Source: a virus. From it: a stretch of DNA of 32,029 nucleotides. Position 1 is the first letter of the stretch. Each line of letters starts with the position of its first letter. Both the position numbers and the translations under genes were made by a program. Positions 1 through 8,651 of the stretch are shown here, piece after piece. Below the pieces are notes generated by a model. That model saw nothing but the letters and a program-made list of their open reading frames with translations. It did no database searches and had not been told where the DNA came from. The stretch is from IMG/VR virus record IMGVR_UViG_3300025362_000446, positions 1 to 32,029 of that record, one strand, 5' to 3'.

Positions 1-3000
1 CCAACTCATCTGTAATTCCATCAAAAGAACCAGCAGCATTTTCAGCTACTTCTCTAATAGTAGCTTTAGATAGTGATGCTAATTCACTCTGAAAAGAGGT
101 TATCATTGCATCAAGTGAGTCTAAATATCCCAATACGTCTTGAAGGTACAATCTAGCTTCATCACTTAGATCTAGGCTGTAATCATTCAACGTATTCTCT
201 ATAGCTGTTCTATAATTTCCAATATAGTCTGAAATTTTATCTAAACCAACCTCCATGTCTGTAATATCCATATCCGGCACATTGTCTGCAAAGTCCTGCA
301 TAGTATTACCTAAAATTTGGGCATATCGGGATAAATGAATAAGTCCTAAACTTTGCAAAATCCTAAATTCTCTTTCCATTTCAGCTGCCGCAGCAGCGAA
401 TGAACCAGATAAACTAAGAGCCATGGCATCAAGGTTTACCCCTTCTTCACCACTCCAGATTCTTTTCAATTTTTCAAAATATGCGATTAGTCCCTCTGCG
501 TTCACGCCATTTTTTGCATCATCTAGTAGACCAGAAATTAATGCGGTTTCTTCAGCAAATGGTTCCATTATAGCTGATATTTCTTCTTGTTTAGAAACTA
601 TTGCAGCTTCTATTTCTTCATATATTTTAACAATACTTGTAGCAGCAATTGCCCTAACGGGATTATCTTTAGCCCATCCAGCTATAATACCAGCAAAAGT
701 GGAATTAAGTCCGCTTACTGTAGTTTCCAACTCACCGATCAAATTAATTGCGGATTCTATCGCATTTTCTAACGCTTCTGTTACAATTTTAATATATTCT
801 TCGGCAGCTTCTTCTAATTTTTTTGCACGTTTGCCTTCCAAATCTTCGATTTTTTCAAGATCAACTCCATATTCTTTAAGTAAATCCAAGTACGCATCAA
901 ATTGACCATTAATAGCTGCAAGGTATTGCTCTAATCCAGAAAGAGTCCCATCAGCATTTAGATCAGTTATTCCATCAGTAATACCTTTAAATATATCTTG
1001 AAATTTGGCGTCTAGTTCCGCTTGTGTTAAAGTCTTACCAAGAGCTTCCATTTGTGCTGCATATCCTTCTAACTCAGAATTAGCTAATATCCCAGCAGCT
1101 TCCAAATTTGTCATACTATCACTTGTGCCATCTAACCAGTTATTGAAATCATTCCAGACAAGTTCTGCCTTAGCCATATTTTTCATAGCAGCACTAAAGT
1201 TATTAAAAAATGCTGTAGGATCATTAATAAACATATCTTTATCTAAAGAATCGAAAGCACCTAAAACTTCATCACTCATTATAGAGAATATATCCTTTCC
1301 TCTAATGTTAGCCAATGCTTCCTCAACATACTCTTCAAAATATCTCCCCATTAAATCGTTAAGTACTTCTGCTGGAGCACCACCTGAACTTCCTGGAATT
1401 CCAGATTGTTTCCTTGCATCAGCAATGCTACTTCTTCTATGTCCCGATGGATCCAAATTGTAGTTAGGACGTACCTTACCGCTAACGTAAAGCTTAGGAG
1501 TAGCATAATCTTGTGCTATTTTTATTAATGTAAATGTAAAATCTTCCCATTTTATAGCGCCCATACCCTCTTTTATTTTTTTCTGGCTCGCTATAGAGAC
1601 ATTCTGGTATATCATTTCGTACATATTAAAGTAATCATATAGCTTCTCAGCCATCTCCCGGCCTTCTTTCTGTGCATCTCCTTGAGAATATCCCCTTGCG
1701 CTAATTCCAGTAATAGCAATATCAAATAATTTGTTCTGAAACTCTGCTATTTTTACATTACCCCTTGCTTGTATGCTGGCATCTGGTTTATCTTGATTTG
1801 CAACTATCATTAGAGCGGCCATATAGGCAGCTACAACTAAAGCAGCCCATCCAGCAGCCGCTGCCGCAGCACCCATACCAGAAGAAGCACCTGCTCCTGC
1901 TCCTGTTCCTGCTCCCTGTGCTCCAAAGTATGCTGCCGCAGATTGACTACCATATACGGCGCTCATTGTCTGTGGAGCTACAGAACCCATTACAGAACCA
2001 TACCCAGCTGCTGAAGCGCCGTAACCCGCCATTGCCCCACTCACCGCACTACTACTTAACATACCTCCCAAAGTGGTAAGAAAACCTTCTCCTGCGTATG
2101 CCTTATACGCTGCTCCAGCTAAACTTAATAATGTACTATAGCTGATACTTCCACCAGATCCTCCACTAACTGAACCAGTTCCAGCAGATATTATTGCATT
2201 ACCTGAACTATCAAAAGATATATCTTTCCCAAGAGCACTAGCTAGTAACTGCAACACACCAGATAGAATCATTTGCTTCATAAGCGAAGCTATCATCTGA
2301 AGAAAGCTTTCTAGCATGTCATCGAGGAAACCAGCCCATACATCTTTTGCTGCATCTGTACCTTCAGTAAATAGTGCTACAAAGCTACCCTCAAAAGCTT
2401 CACCAACACTAGACATAAAGTCATAGCCAAATTGACCTATTTCCTGGTAATAATTTTCCCATGCCGTTCTCATTTCCATGAGATAGGCAATCATGCCACC
2501 TGCCATACCTTTATTCGCTATCATATAGTCTTGGACTAATTCACGTTGTTTTAGTTTCTTCCATTTAATAACGGAATCAAAAAGAGCTTTTTCTTTTCCA
2601 GTATACTGTGCATACAATTCGGCTTTAAGATCAAATGATTTTAGATATTCATTATATTCTGCAGCTATTAGTACCATTTGACCATCAAAATAATTGCCTG
2701 AGATTTCTTCCAAGTCTTCATATAAAGATTTCATTGCCTGAAGTTTATCAGCACGATATGGTGCTTCAAGGGACTCACGTTCAACAATCATTAAGATTTC
2801 TTTTTCTTCTAAAGTTAACAATTTTTCCTTGTCGCTTATTAACGTTTTTAAGTATGCTGCGTATCTCTGCATATGTGATTCAATCGCGGCCATTCCAGTA
2901 GGTGTACCAGACCCACTTTTTGCGATTATTTTCTGAGCCTTTTCGTATCCCTTATTAGCATCAATGATTAATTTAGCTTGACCTGATACACCTTTTTTTG

Positions 3001-5890
3001 CAAAACCTAATCTTGCAGCCCAATGATCTTTCCAGATTTGGCGAATCATTGTTTCGGTTAAATTATCTGCTAAAAGCTTTGCATGAGTAGTATCTAAAGA
3101 TCCCTGTATTTCATTTTTCACTCGTTCTTTAATTGATTCATTAGTAATTTGCAGCATTTGATCTTGGTATTTTTGACTTGCAAGAAGTTCATCACCTTGG
3201 TGTTTTTCCGCCGCTTTTATTAAAGCCTGTTCTTTAGAGATATATTCCTTTGCGATAGCTAATCCTTCAGCTTTTGCTTTTCTGTGTAGTGCTACTGATG
3301 CATCTTCTGTTTCTTCATATCCTTTTAGTGCTATTATAAATCTTTCATTAGATGCGCTTATTTCCGCAGCCGCTTTTTTTCTTAAACCATCATCAGAAAT
3401 TTGGCCAAGATACATGGCTAGTTCTTCACCTTGCGTTCTATTTATAGCATCTATTTTATCTAGATTTGATTGAGCATGTTTTGCGACTTTATCAGATGCA
3501 GCGATTTCATCTGCCGCAGCTTTTACAGTGGCTGCTGCTCTAGCAGCTATTGCTCCTTTGGTATCTTCTTTAAAGTCTTGACCTTCTTTGTCCTTCTGGA
3601 AATATCTAGGATCTTTAAGACGTTCTGCGTAGTGATCCATGGCTTCTTTTAGTGCAGCAAGCTCTTGAAGTTTTTTTGCAAAATACGGATCATCTTTTTC
3701 TTCATTAAACATAGCCATTTTGGTAGCTATAGTCTTGTTGACGGTTTCCATGGCTTTATTGACTGCTTTAAGATCCTCGACAAGTGCTAGATATGGTGCC
3801 GATGACTCCAAGATCATACTATTCAATATACCTTGAAATTCTGTCGATTCAGAGATCGTACCATTCAGCGCACTTTGAGACTCTGCTACCATTTCATTTA
3901 GCTCTGCTTCTATACTTTTTTCTTCATTAATTAGCCTTAGCTTTGGAAGGTATATGTCAAGGATTTGTTTTCCTTGCTCAAACTTTGCAAAATCTTGATC
4001 TTGCGTAAACCTATCTCTTGATTTATAATCAGCAAGTAGCCCAGAAATACCGTTCTCTTCCATTACAGCATTTAGTTCTGAGTAAAAGGCTTTAACTTCA
4101 GGCGTAATTTCTGCTATTGCAGCTTTGTACTCATCATGATATTCACTTGGAAATTCATCAAACACATCAGCAAGACCAAGATCAATCATGCGTAATCCGA
4201 CATTCTCTCCTCCATTAAATAGATCAGCTAGGTGTCTACCATAGTCATCTTTTGCCTTCAAGAATTCAGCTATTAGCTCCTCCCCCTCTTTAAGCCAATC
4301 TTCTAGAAACTTACTGGCAAGTTCGCCAATGAGAGTATTCTCATCAGCACCTTTTTTAGATTCTTGAGTATCTATTCCAGATATTCGTATTGGAATTGTA
4401 ATACCACCAGCCAACGCAGTTATTGTATCACCGTCAATAGTCCTGACTGTCTCTATCAATACGGCAACATCTTTGGTTGCTGAATCTGCAGCTTCTCCAA
4501 TAACATTAAAATAATCATCTATGGCTGTCGATGCTTTGCCAACCCATGTCATAGAATCTTGAACAAGCCAAGCGCCTGGAAGTATCGCCTTAAGAACATC
4601 TTCTTTTGTAACTTTAATGCCGAATTTTTTCAACCAATCTGATTCTGCTCCAGCCTTATCAATTGCTTTTCCAAGTTCAGCAAACAAATTTTTAGCATAA
4701 ATAGCCATTCCTGCAGTAACGCCAACTGTTGGATTTTTAGTCATCCATCCAACCGCCAGCCCACCAGCGATAGCGCTATTAAAGTTAGAGCTAGAGCCTA
4801 CACCGACTATACTTGCAAACTGATTATATGTTTTTAACAAAGAACCGATATGACGCATAGCTTCAAAAGCATTTTGTCCTAAGTTAATAAAAGCAGATCC
4901 AACTTCTAACACAGCATCTCCAAACTGTATCATTTCTGCTTCGTTGTTGCGTATCCATGAACTAGCATTGTCTAGTGCACTTCGCATCTTATCGCCATAT
5001 ATATCAAATATTTTATAATTTAACTCTGTCAAAACATTTATTATTTGGCTAACAGCATCATCAAGAGTTTTTATACTATTACTTGCACTTTTGTTTTTTT
5101 CAAAATTGCTATACAATGAAGAAATTGCCTGACCTACGCTTTTGCCTTTTTCGATCATATTGCTCATTGACTTAAGAGCATCCTTGGTAGACATTGTTGT
5201 TTCGCTTCCAAAACGTCTCGCAACTTTAATCAACATTTCATATTGAGCTGTTGTCATGTTAGTTTTTTGACTTAGGCCAGCCATAGTTTTCTCAAGGCCC
5301 ATTCCAACGCCAATTAAAGAACCAAGCCCACGTGCTATATTCTGGAATACAAAAAGGGAGGCAGCAATACCAGACATGGTAACGCTGAAACGAGCCCACG
5401 AACCATTCATTAATTCGCTAGATTTATTGACAGATCTCATTCTGGTATGAAGTTGACCGTAAGCATTATCAAGGTTTTTAGTATTGTTACGAAGCTTTTG
5501 TAGTTGCTTTATTAAATCGGTTGCATCTTTCTTGCTTAAGTTCCAAGCTTTAGCTGCTTGTTTACCAACCTTTTCTGCAGATTCACCATATTTATCCATA
5601 TACTTAATGGCAATTCTGACTTGATCATCAAGGTTTGCAACTTCACTAGCTGAACCTTTCATAGAGCTTTTTATAGTATCAGAGGCTTTCCTGCTCGCCG
5701 TTTCAACCTGCTTAAAATCATTACTAATTTTATCTATTTCGTTGCCTAGCCCTTTGAAAGCACTATTTTTTAATTTTGCAAATGCCTGATCAATTTGCTT
5801 GGCAACTGCATTTGAACGTTTCTCAAGCGCATCAAGTTGCTCTTCAGCAGCTTTTGTATCAAATATAATGTTTAGAGTTGCAGACGACAT
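1..5890 (-). CDS. Tail tape measure protein (3' end outside window)
   Basis: One minus-strand frame stays open from the ATG at 5890 to the left edge, at least 1963 codons with no stop, so the gene is truncated by the window. It lies directly after the gpG/gpGT chaperone pair, the standard place for a tape measure gene, and an AGAGG sits 9 bases before the start. The protein has the expected character: long charged helical stretches, then a Gly/Ala/Ser-rich hydrophobic part around residues 1215-1370 ending in a membrane-like segment (WAALVVAAYMAALMIV). Tape measure proteins set tail length and can help DNA cross the cell envelope. The oddity is a complete staphylococcal-nuclease-like domain at about residues 472-580, listed separately. 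Identity rests on length, composition and gene order rather than on a family motif. Confidence 0.9.
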   Translation of the reverse strand, partial: MSSATLNIIFDTKAAEEQLDALEKRSNAVAKQIDQAFAKLKNSAFKGLGNEIDKISNDFKQVETASRKASDTIKSSMKGSASEVANLDDQVRIAIKYMDKYGESAEKVGKQAAKAWNLSKKDATDLIKQLQKLRNNTKNLDNAYGQLHTRMRSVNKSSELMNGSWARFSVTMSGIAASLFVFQNIARGLGSLIGVGMGLEKTMAGLSQKTNMTTAQYEMLIKVARRFGSETTMSTKDALKSMSNMIEKGKSVGQAISSLYSNFEKNKSASNSIKTLDDAVSQIINVLTELNYKIFDIYGDKMRSALDNASSWIRNNEAEMIQFGDAVLEVGSAFINLGQNAFEAMRHIGSLLKTYNQFASIVGVGSSSNFNSAIAGGLAVGWMTKNPTVGVTAGMAIYAKNLFAELGKAIDKAGAESDWLKKFGIKVTKEDVLKAILPGAWLVQDSMTWVGKASTAIDDYFNVIGEAADSATKDVAVLIETVRTIDGDTITALAGGITIPIRISGIDTQESKKGADENTLIGELASKFLEDWLKEGEELIAEFLKAKDDYGRHLADLFNGGENVGLRMIDLGLADVFDEFPSEYHDEYKAAIAEITPEVKAFYSELNAVMEENGISGLLADYKSRDRFTQDQDFAKFEQGKQILDIYLPKLRLINEEKSIEAELNEMVAESQSALNGTISESTEFQGILNSMILESSAPYLALVEDLKAVNKAMETVNKTIATKMAMFNEEKDDPYFAKKLQELAALKEAMDHYAERLKDPRYFQKDKEGQDFKEDTKGAIAARAAATVKAAADEIAASDKVAKHAQSNLDKIDAINRTQGEELAMYLGQISDDGLRKKAAAEISASNERFIIALKGYEETEDASVALHRKAKAEGLAIAKEYISKEQALIKAAEKHQGDELLASQKYQDQMLQITNESIKERVKNEIQGSLDTTHAKLLADNLTETMIRQIWKDHWAARLGFAKKGVSGQAKLIIDANKGYEKAQKIIAKSGSGTPTGMAAIESHMQRYAAYLKTLISDKEKLLTLEEKEILMIVERESLEAPYRADKLQAMKSLYEDLEEISGNYFDGQMVLIAAEYNEYLKSFDLKAELYAQYTGKEKALFDSVIKWKKLKQRELVQDYMIANKGMAGGMIAYLMEMRTAWENYYQEIGQFGYDFMSSVGEAFEGSFVALFTEGTDAAKDVWAGFLDDMLESFLQMIASLMKQMILSGVLQLLASALGKDISFDSSGNAIISAGTGSVSGGSGGSISYSTLLSLAGAAYKAYAGEGFLTTLGGMLSSSAVSGAMAGYGASAAGYGSVMGSVAPQTMSAVYGSQSAAAYFGAQGAGTGAGAGASSGMGAAAAAAGWAALVVAAYMAALMIVANQDKPDASIQARGNVKIAEFQNKLFDIAITGISARGYSQGDAQKEGREMAEKLYDYFNMYEMIYQNVSIASQKKIKEGMGAIKWEDFTFTLIKIAQDYATPKLYVSGKVRPNYNLDPSGHRRSSIADARKQSGIPGSSGGAPAEVLNDLMGRYFEEYVEEALANIRGKDIFSIMSDEVLGAFDSLDKDMFINDPTAFFNNFSAAMKNMAKAELVWNDFNNWLDGTSDSMTNLEAAGILANSELEGYAAQMEALGKTLTQAELDAKFQDIFKGITDGITDLNADGTLSGLEQYLAAINGQFDAYLDLLKEYGVDLEKIEDLEGKRAKKLEEAAEEYIKIVTEALENAIESAINLIGELETTVSGLNSTFAGIIAGWAKDNPVRAIAATSIVKIYEEIEAAIVSKQEEISAIMEPFAEETALISGLLDDAKNGVNAEGLIAYFEKLKRIWSGEEGVNLDAMALSLSGSFAAAAAEMEREFRILQSLGLIHLSRYAQILGNTMQDFADNVPDMDITDMEVGLDKISDYIGNYRTAIENTLNDYSLDLSDEARLYLQDVLGYLDSLDAMITSFQSELASLSKATIREVAENAAGSFDGITDEL
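4150..4480 (-). other. Staphylococcal nuclease-like (SNase/TNase) domain inside the tape measure protein
   Basis: Residues about 472-580 of the tape measure protein match the OB-fold of staphylococcal nuclease. The core reads TIDGDT (484-489), then RISGIDTQES (502-511), then DYGRHLADLF. Against S. aureus nuclease numbering, D21 aligns with D488, R35 with R502, D40 with D507, T41 with T508, E43 with E510 and R87 with R552. The spacings D21-R35 (14) and R35-E43 (8) are identical, and E43-R87 is 42 here against 44. All calcium-binding and catalytic residues are therefore present. A C-terminal stretch resembling the family's EALVRQGLA helix follows (GLRMIDLGLADVF). That the domain is active is inferred from residue conservation. 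Confidence 0.85.
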
Positions 5891-5926
5891 CCCGCGGTAC
5901 CTCTCTTTTTAAATCATTTTTTCGTC

Positions 5927-6337
5927 CTACCTCTTCTTTCTAGGCCCCGGGGACGTTTTTCTTTCTTTGCTCTTCTTATTTTTTTTCTGCTTATCGCTTT
6001 GTAGTTTTACAAAAATTCTATCAATAAATTGTATCCATTGTATCCATTCTAGCCTATCTTCATAATTGTAAAGATTCCATTCGTCTAGCAATCCTCGTAT
6101 CTCAGATAGTTTAATGTATCCTATTCCAAAACCAGAATCTCTAGATGTTGATACAGCCTGAAACGCTTGATAATAAATAATAAGATCGCTAAATAGGTCA
6201 GGCTTATTTGCCAGAGCCGGCAATAGCGATGATTCCTTACCTGCTTTTGCTGCTTTTTCGTCTCGACTTTCCTGGAGCTTTAGAAACCATTCGTAATCTT
6301 CCCCGTATTGATTCTGCCACTCCAAGAATTCAGTTAG
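5927..6337 (-). CDS. Tail assembly chaperone, frameshift extension (gpGT-like T part)
   Basis: This open frame is entered by -1 frameshifting at the end of the preceding chaperone gene. After slippage on A AAA AAC the ribosome reads CTA at 6337 and continues for about 136 codons to the stop at 5927. The extension is acidic and aromatic at its start (EWQNQYGEDYEWF) and ends in a very basic Lys/Arg tail. In lambda-like phages the G and GT proteins coat the tape measure protein and recruit tail tube subunits before tail assembly. Position immediately before the tape measure gene fits that role. A TTG at 6325 could in principle start it alone, but no good ribosome binding site precedes it, so the fusion reading is preferred. 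Confidence 0.8.
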   Translation of the reverse strand, partial: LTEFLEWQNQYGEDYEWFLKLQESRDEKAAKAGKESSLLPALANKPDLFSDLIIYYQAFQAVSTSRDSGFGIGYIKLSEIRGLLDEWNLYNYEDRLEWIQWIQFIDRIFVKLQSDKQKKNKKSKERKTSPGPRKKR

Positions 6338-6732
6338 TTTTTTTCAGCATCTTCGTCTTCCTGACTACGATATCCTTCCATTTCATTTGCGATATCGCTT
6401 ACGTAATCGCGCAAATCCTTGTATTCCATCAAAATTCGGATTGCATTTTCTGTTGAATAGGGAACAGGTACACCATCTTCCTCAAGTCCTTCCCAATTAA
6501 GCAAGATAGTCTGCGCCATTGCCTTGACCAGCAGCTTTTCAGCTACTTCATCGTTTAAGGTTCCTCGCCTAATCGCACGCCTATGAGGTTTGCTTATCTT
6601 CTGGAACGCTTTTTGGTATTCGGGATTCCCGATCCTCGCGACTAGAAGCCTGATATCGTCTCCAATATCATTCCACTTACCTTCGATTTCTGCCTGTTTA
6701 TCTGTTCCAAAAATTTTTCTAACGTCACCCAT
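6334..6732 (-). CDS. Tail assembly chaperone (gpG-like)
   Basis: A 132-residue acidic, mostly helical protein encoded between the tail tube and tape measure genes, the usual place of the gpG-type chaperone. AAGGAGA (6741-6747) lies 8 bases before the ATG at 6732. The last codons, GAA AAA AAC followed by TAA, form a canonical slippery heptamer, so a fraction of ribosomes should make a longer G-T fusion from the next frame. The sequence itself is not one I recognise; the call depends on gene order, size and the frameshift signal, which together are characteristic. It acts in the cytoplasm during tail assembly and is expected to be absent from the finished virion. Confidence 0.8.
   Translation of the reverse strand: MGDVRKIFGTDKQAEIEGKWNDIGDDIRLLVARIGNPEYQKAFQKISKPHRRAIRRGTLNDEVAEKLLVKAMAQTILLNWEGLEEDGVPVPYSTENAIRILMEYKDLRDYVSDIANEMEGYRSQEDEDAEKN
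6337..6343 (-). promoter_or_regulatory. Programmed -1 ribosomal frameshift site, A AAA AAC
   Basis: On the minus strand the chaperone gene ends GAA AAA AAC TAA. The heptamer A AAA AAC is in the correct zero-frame phase and touches the stop codon. Slipping back one base leads without a stop into the 136-codon extension that ends at 5927. This matches the G/GT arrangement of long-tailed phages. I did not find an obvious strong hairpin just downstream. Confidence 0.88.
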
Positions 6733-6762
6733 GTTGGCTTTCTCCTTATAAAAAGTTTCCCC

Positions 6763-6837
6763 AAAAAAAGCGAGCTGAACACCGATTACCGGACCGGGGC
6801 AATCCGGACGATCGGTATGCGGAAACGTTCAGCTCGC
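6763..6837 (-). terminator. Large branched hairpin with U-tract upstream of the tail chaperone gene
   Basis: The outer stem is a perfect 11-base pairing, GCGAGCTGAAC (6770-6780) with GTTCAGCTCGC (6827-6837). Inside it, ACCGAT (6781-6786) pairs with ATCGGT (6811-6816), and CCGGA (6789-6793) pairs with TCCGG (6803-6807). Read on the minus strand it ends in seven T residues, as an intrinsic terminator would. It lies only about 30 bases before the chaperone start, with no promoter between, so transcription must read through, or the hairpin serves as a leader structure. Confidence 0.65.
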
Positions 6838-6843
6838 GTATTA

Positions 6844-6891
6844 ACAAAAAAAGCCCGGGCAACTGGAGTTAACCAATTCAACCCGGGCTTT
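6844..6891 (-). terminator. Intrinsic terminator after the tail tube gene
   Basis: A perfect 10-base stem, AAAGCCCGGG (6850-6859) with CCCGGGCTTT (6882-6891), is followed on the minus strand by a run of T residues (6844-6852). The loop can form a further short stem, AATTGG with CCAGTT, with one wobble pair. It sits about 95 bases downstream of the tail tube stop codon and probably ends most transcripts from the highly expressed head and tail tube genes. Confidence 0.8.
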
Positions 6892-6937
6892 CATTGAAGC
6901 TCAATAGGTTTGGCTTTCCGTTTCCTTGTTAGCGCTT

Positions 6938-6967
6938 AGTATCTCACGTTAACAATCGTATTGTCAA
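6938..6967 (-). promoter_or_regulatory. Sigma-70-like promoter between tail tube gene and terminators
   Basis: On the minus strand a perfect TTGACA (6967-6962) is followed after 18 bases by GATACT (6943-6938), four of six matches to TATAAT. Transcription would start near 6931 and meet both terminator-like hairpins before the chaperone gene. The -10 box is imperfect, so this is a candidate only. Confidence 0.45.
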
Positions 6968-6987
6968 TCTAGCACGTTTATGGAAAA

Positions 6988-8154
6988 CTATGCAGCAAAC
7001 TTATCAATCTGAACAGTGCAATCAGTATTCACATCACGGATCGCTTCCCATCCAATATTTTCCATAACATCCTGGTTTTGACCGCTAGTGTTAATAGCAT
7101 CTGTTGAAAATTCAACATTCGGAAATGTGAAAATATACGCATTACCAGATGCATCCTCAACTGCAAAACTTAGCCCACTACCGGTTGACGCAATGAATTT
7201 GTCATACATTAAGTTGTCGATAAAGTAAACATTCATAGTCCCTGAAACATCACAGGCACCAACACCAATGTCTACATTCGCAATATTCGCAATAGCGCGA
7301 AGTCCACGAACATTATTTGTAACCGAAAAACTAATTTCTTGTACATACAGACCATCGTCAATCGTTGCAAGAGATGCAAAAGCACCTTCGAATATATCGC
7401 CAACATTAGAGGAGGCGCTGATAACATCATAGTTGCCGGCTGCCGTATTGTCACCTGTGCCAACGCTAGACTGCACAAGGCTAGAATCTTTACCAATGAA
7501 TTCAAAGCTACCAGTTACAATCGAATCTGCAGATATGCTAAGATTCAGTGTATTGATTACCATCCCAAAAAAATCAAAATATTGCGTTACATCACCATGA
7601 GATCTTTCAAATGTATAGCTAGATTCTGTTGTACCATTGCGGATGTAAGAGCCATTGATAACAATAGTATCGCCAGTGGCAGCAGTAGAAATCGTAGGAA
7701 GAACGGCAATTCCTGTTGAAGCTGTACTTGTGATCCTAAAGTAACCATTATTGGTAGCAGCAGTCGCGCCTGAAATGTTAACCCACTGTCCAGTCGTAAG
7801 CGAAGAGAATGTGCCAACTTCGCGATAAATCCTACCTCCACTATCAAATCCAATGCTACTATCACTTATTGTAGAGGCAGTTGACCAACCTGCTGACCAC
7901 AAAGAACCTTCCATCATTTCGTCGAAATCGCTATATGAAAGTTCAAAGTTAAAACCACCGCTACAATCTGCACCAGTCAAAATAAGATCAGTGTTTTGTC
8001 GATCATCGCGAATTTCTGTGCTTTTTGTTTTAGTTAGATTATAAGAAAACGATTCACCTGTCCATCTAAGATCAACCAATGGAGATGCTGGTGTTGCCCC
8101 CCATGAAGATTCCTTTACATACGCAAGTCCTGTTCTATTACTATCAGCAGCCAT
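6988..8154 (-). CDS. Major tail tube protein
   Basis: A 388-residue protein that polymerises into the tail tube. The N-terminal part, with the AADSNRTGLAYVKESSWGATP opening, the RDDRQ segment near residue 50 and the FNFELSYSDFDEMM stretch, resembles the phage tail tube family whose members start this way. A beta-rich, Thr/Ser/Asn-rich middle (about 90-180) looks like an added surface domain. The last third carries the conserved-looking NNVRGLRAIANIANVDIG stretch. There is only one tube gene and no sheath gene, which supports a non-contractile tail. GGAGG lies 8 bases before the ATG, within a leader shared with the capsid gene. Two terminator-like hairpins follow. It is expected to be among the most abundant proteins of the virion. 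Confidence 0.85.
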   Translation of the reverse strand: MAADSNRTGLAYVKESSWGATPASPLVDLRWTGESFSYNLTKTKSTEIRDDRQNTDLILTGADCSGGFNFELSYSDFDEMMEGSLWSAGWSTASTISDSSIGFDSGGRIYREVGTFSSLTTGQWVNISGATAATNNGYFRITSTASTGIAVLPTISTAATGDTIVINGSYIRNGTTESSYTFERSHGDVTQYFDFFGMVINTLNLSISADSIVTGSFEFIGKDSSLVQSSVGTGDNTAAGNYDVISASSNVGDIFEGAFASLATIDDGLYVQEISFSVTNNVRGLRAIANIANVDIGVGACDVSGTMNVYFIDNLMYDKFIASTGSGLSFAVEDASGNAYIFTFPNVEFSTDAINTSGQNQDVMENIGWEAIRDVNTDCTVQIDKFAA

Positions 8155-8162
8155 AATTCATT

Positions 8163-8197
8163 CCTCCTGTTTACTTAATGTTAGGCCTTCCAGGAGA
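8163..8197 (-). promoter_or_regulatory. Leader hairpin able to cover the tail tube ribosome binding site
   Basis: On the minus strand TCTCCTG (8197-8191) can pair with the ribosome binding site CAGGAGG (8169-8163), seven pairs including one G-U, with a 21-base loop. The upstream block GAGTCTCCTGGAAGGCC recurs with one change before the major capsid gene. Function is inferred; the pairing and the repeat are seen. Confidence 0.55.
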
Positions 8198-8224
8198 CTC
8201 AAAATATTTTTTCATATGTTTTTC

Positions 8225-8638
8225 TTAATATGTTTCATTAATATAGTATGGAATCGTCACCGAATGCCTATACCATTCTTCGTTACTTCCAGACTCAACA
8301 ATCGAAGCCGCCCGACATGTAATGTTGTTACCTTGCCAGCCACCACCTTCTGAATTTCTAAAGATTGCAGCAGCCGTATCTGCCAAGGCACGTCCGGTAT
8401 TTGTTCCACTATTAATGGGTGTAAAAACATTAATCCCAATTATTCCAAAACGTCTCGTCAATTTCTTTGTCCCAAATCCAGCATGTACTCCACCACTTCC
8501 GGAAGAAACATGAAATTCGACAAATGGAGTTTCTGGAGCTGGATCATAATCTATATTAATCCAAGCTACAGGAGATATGCTACCCCATTCATTGTAGAAT
8601 CTATCTTCAAGCGTTTCTCTTTCAGATACAAATGACAT
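8225..8638 (-). CDS. Tail terminator-like protein (DUF4128-type)
   Basis: A 137-residue protein with the form of the DUF4128/tail terminator group: an N-terminal helix (ERETLEDRFYNEWG), a segment around PVAWINIDYDPAPETPFVEFHV, then alternating strands and a helix with the GRALADTAAAIFR pattern, closing with HSVTIPYYINETY. Such proteins cap the growing tail tube and form the interface with the neck. It lies between the gp10-like neck protein and the tail tube gene, which is the standard place. I assign the family by this layout and by the resemblance of the first half; sequence support is moderate. Confidence 0.7.
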   Translation of the reverse strand: MSFVSERETLEDRFYNEWGSISPVAWINIDYDPAPETPFVEFHVSSGSGGVHAGFGTKKLTRRFGIIGINVFTPINSGTNTGRALADTAAAIFRNSEGGGWQGNNITCRAASIVESGSNEEWYRHSVTIPYYINETY

Positions 8639-8651
8639 ATAAAATTCCTAT

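Noticed and set aside
423-1463. Plus-strand open frames of 150-160 codons opposite the tape measure gene
   Set aside because: They lie wholly opposite a minus-strand frame that is open for nearly 2000 codons. Their products are Ser/Ala/Ile-rich mirror sequences with no domains or ribosome sites.
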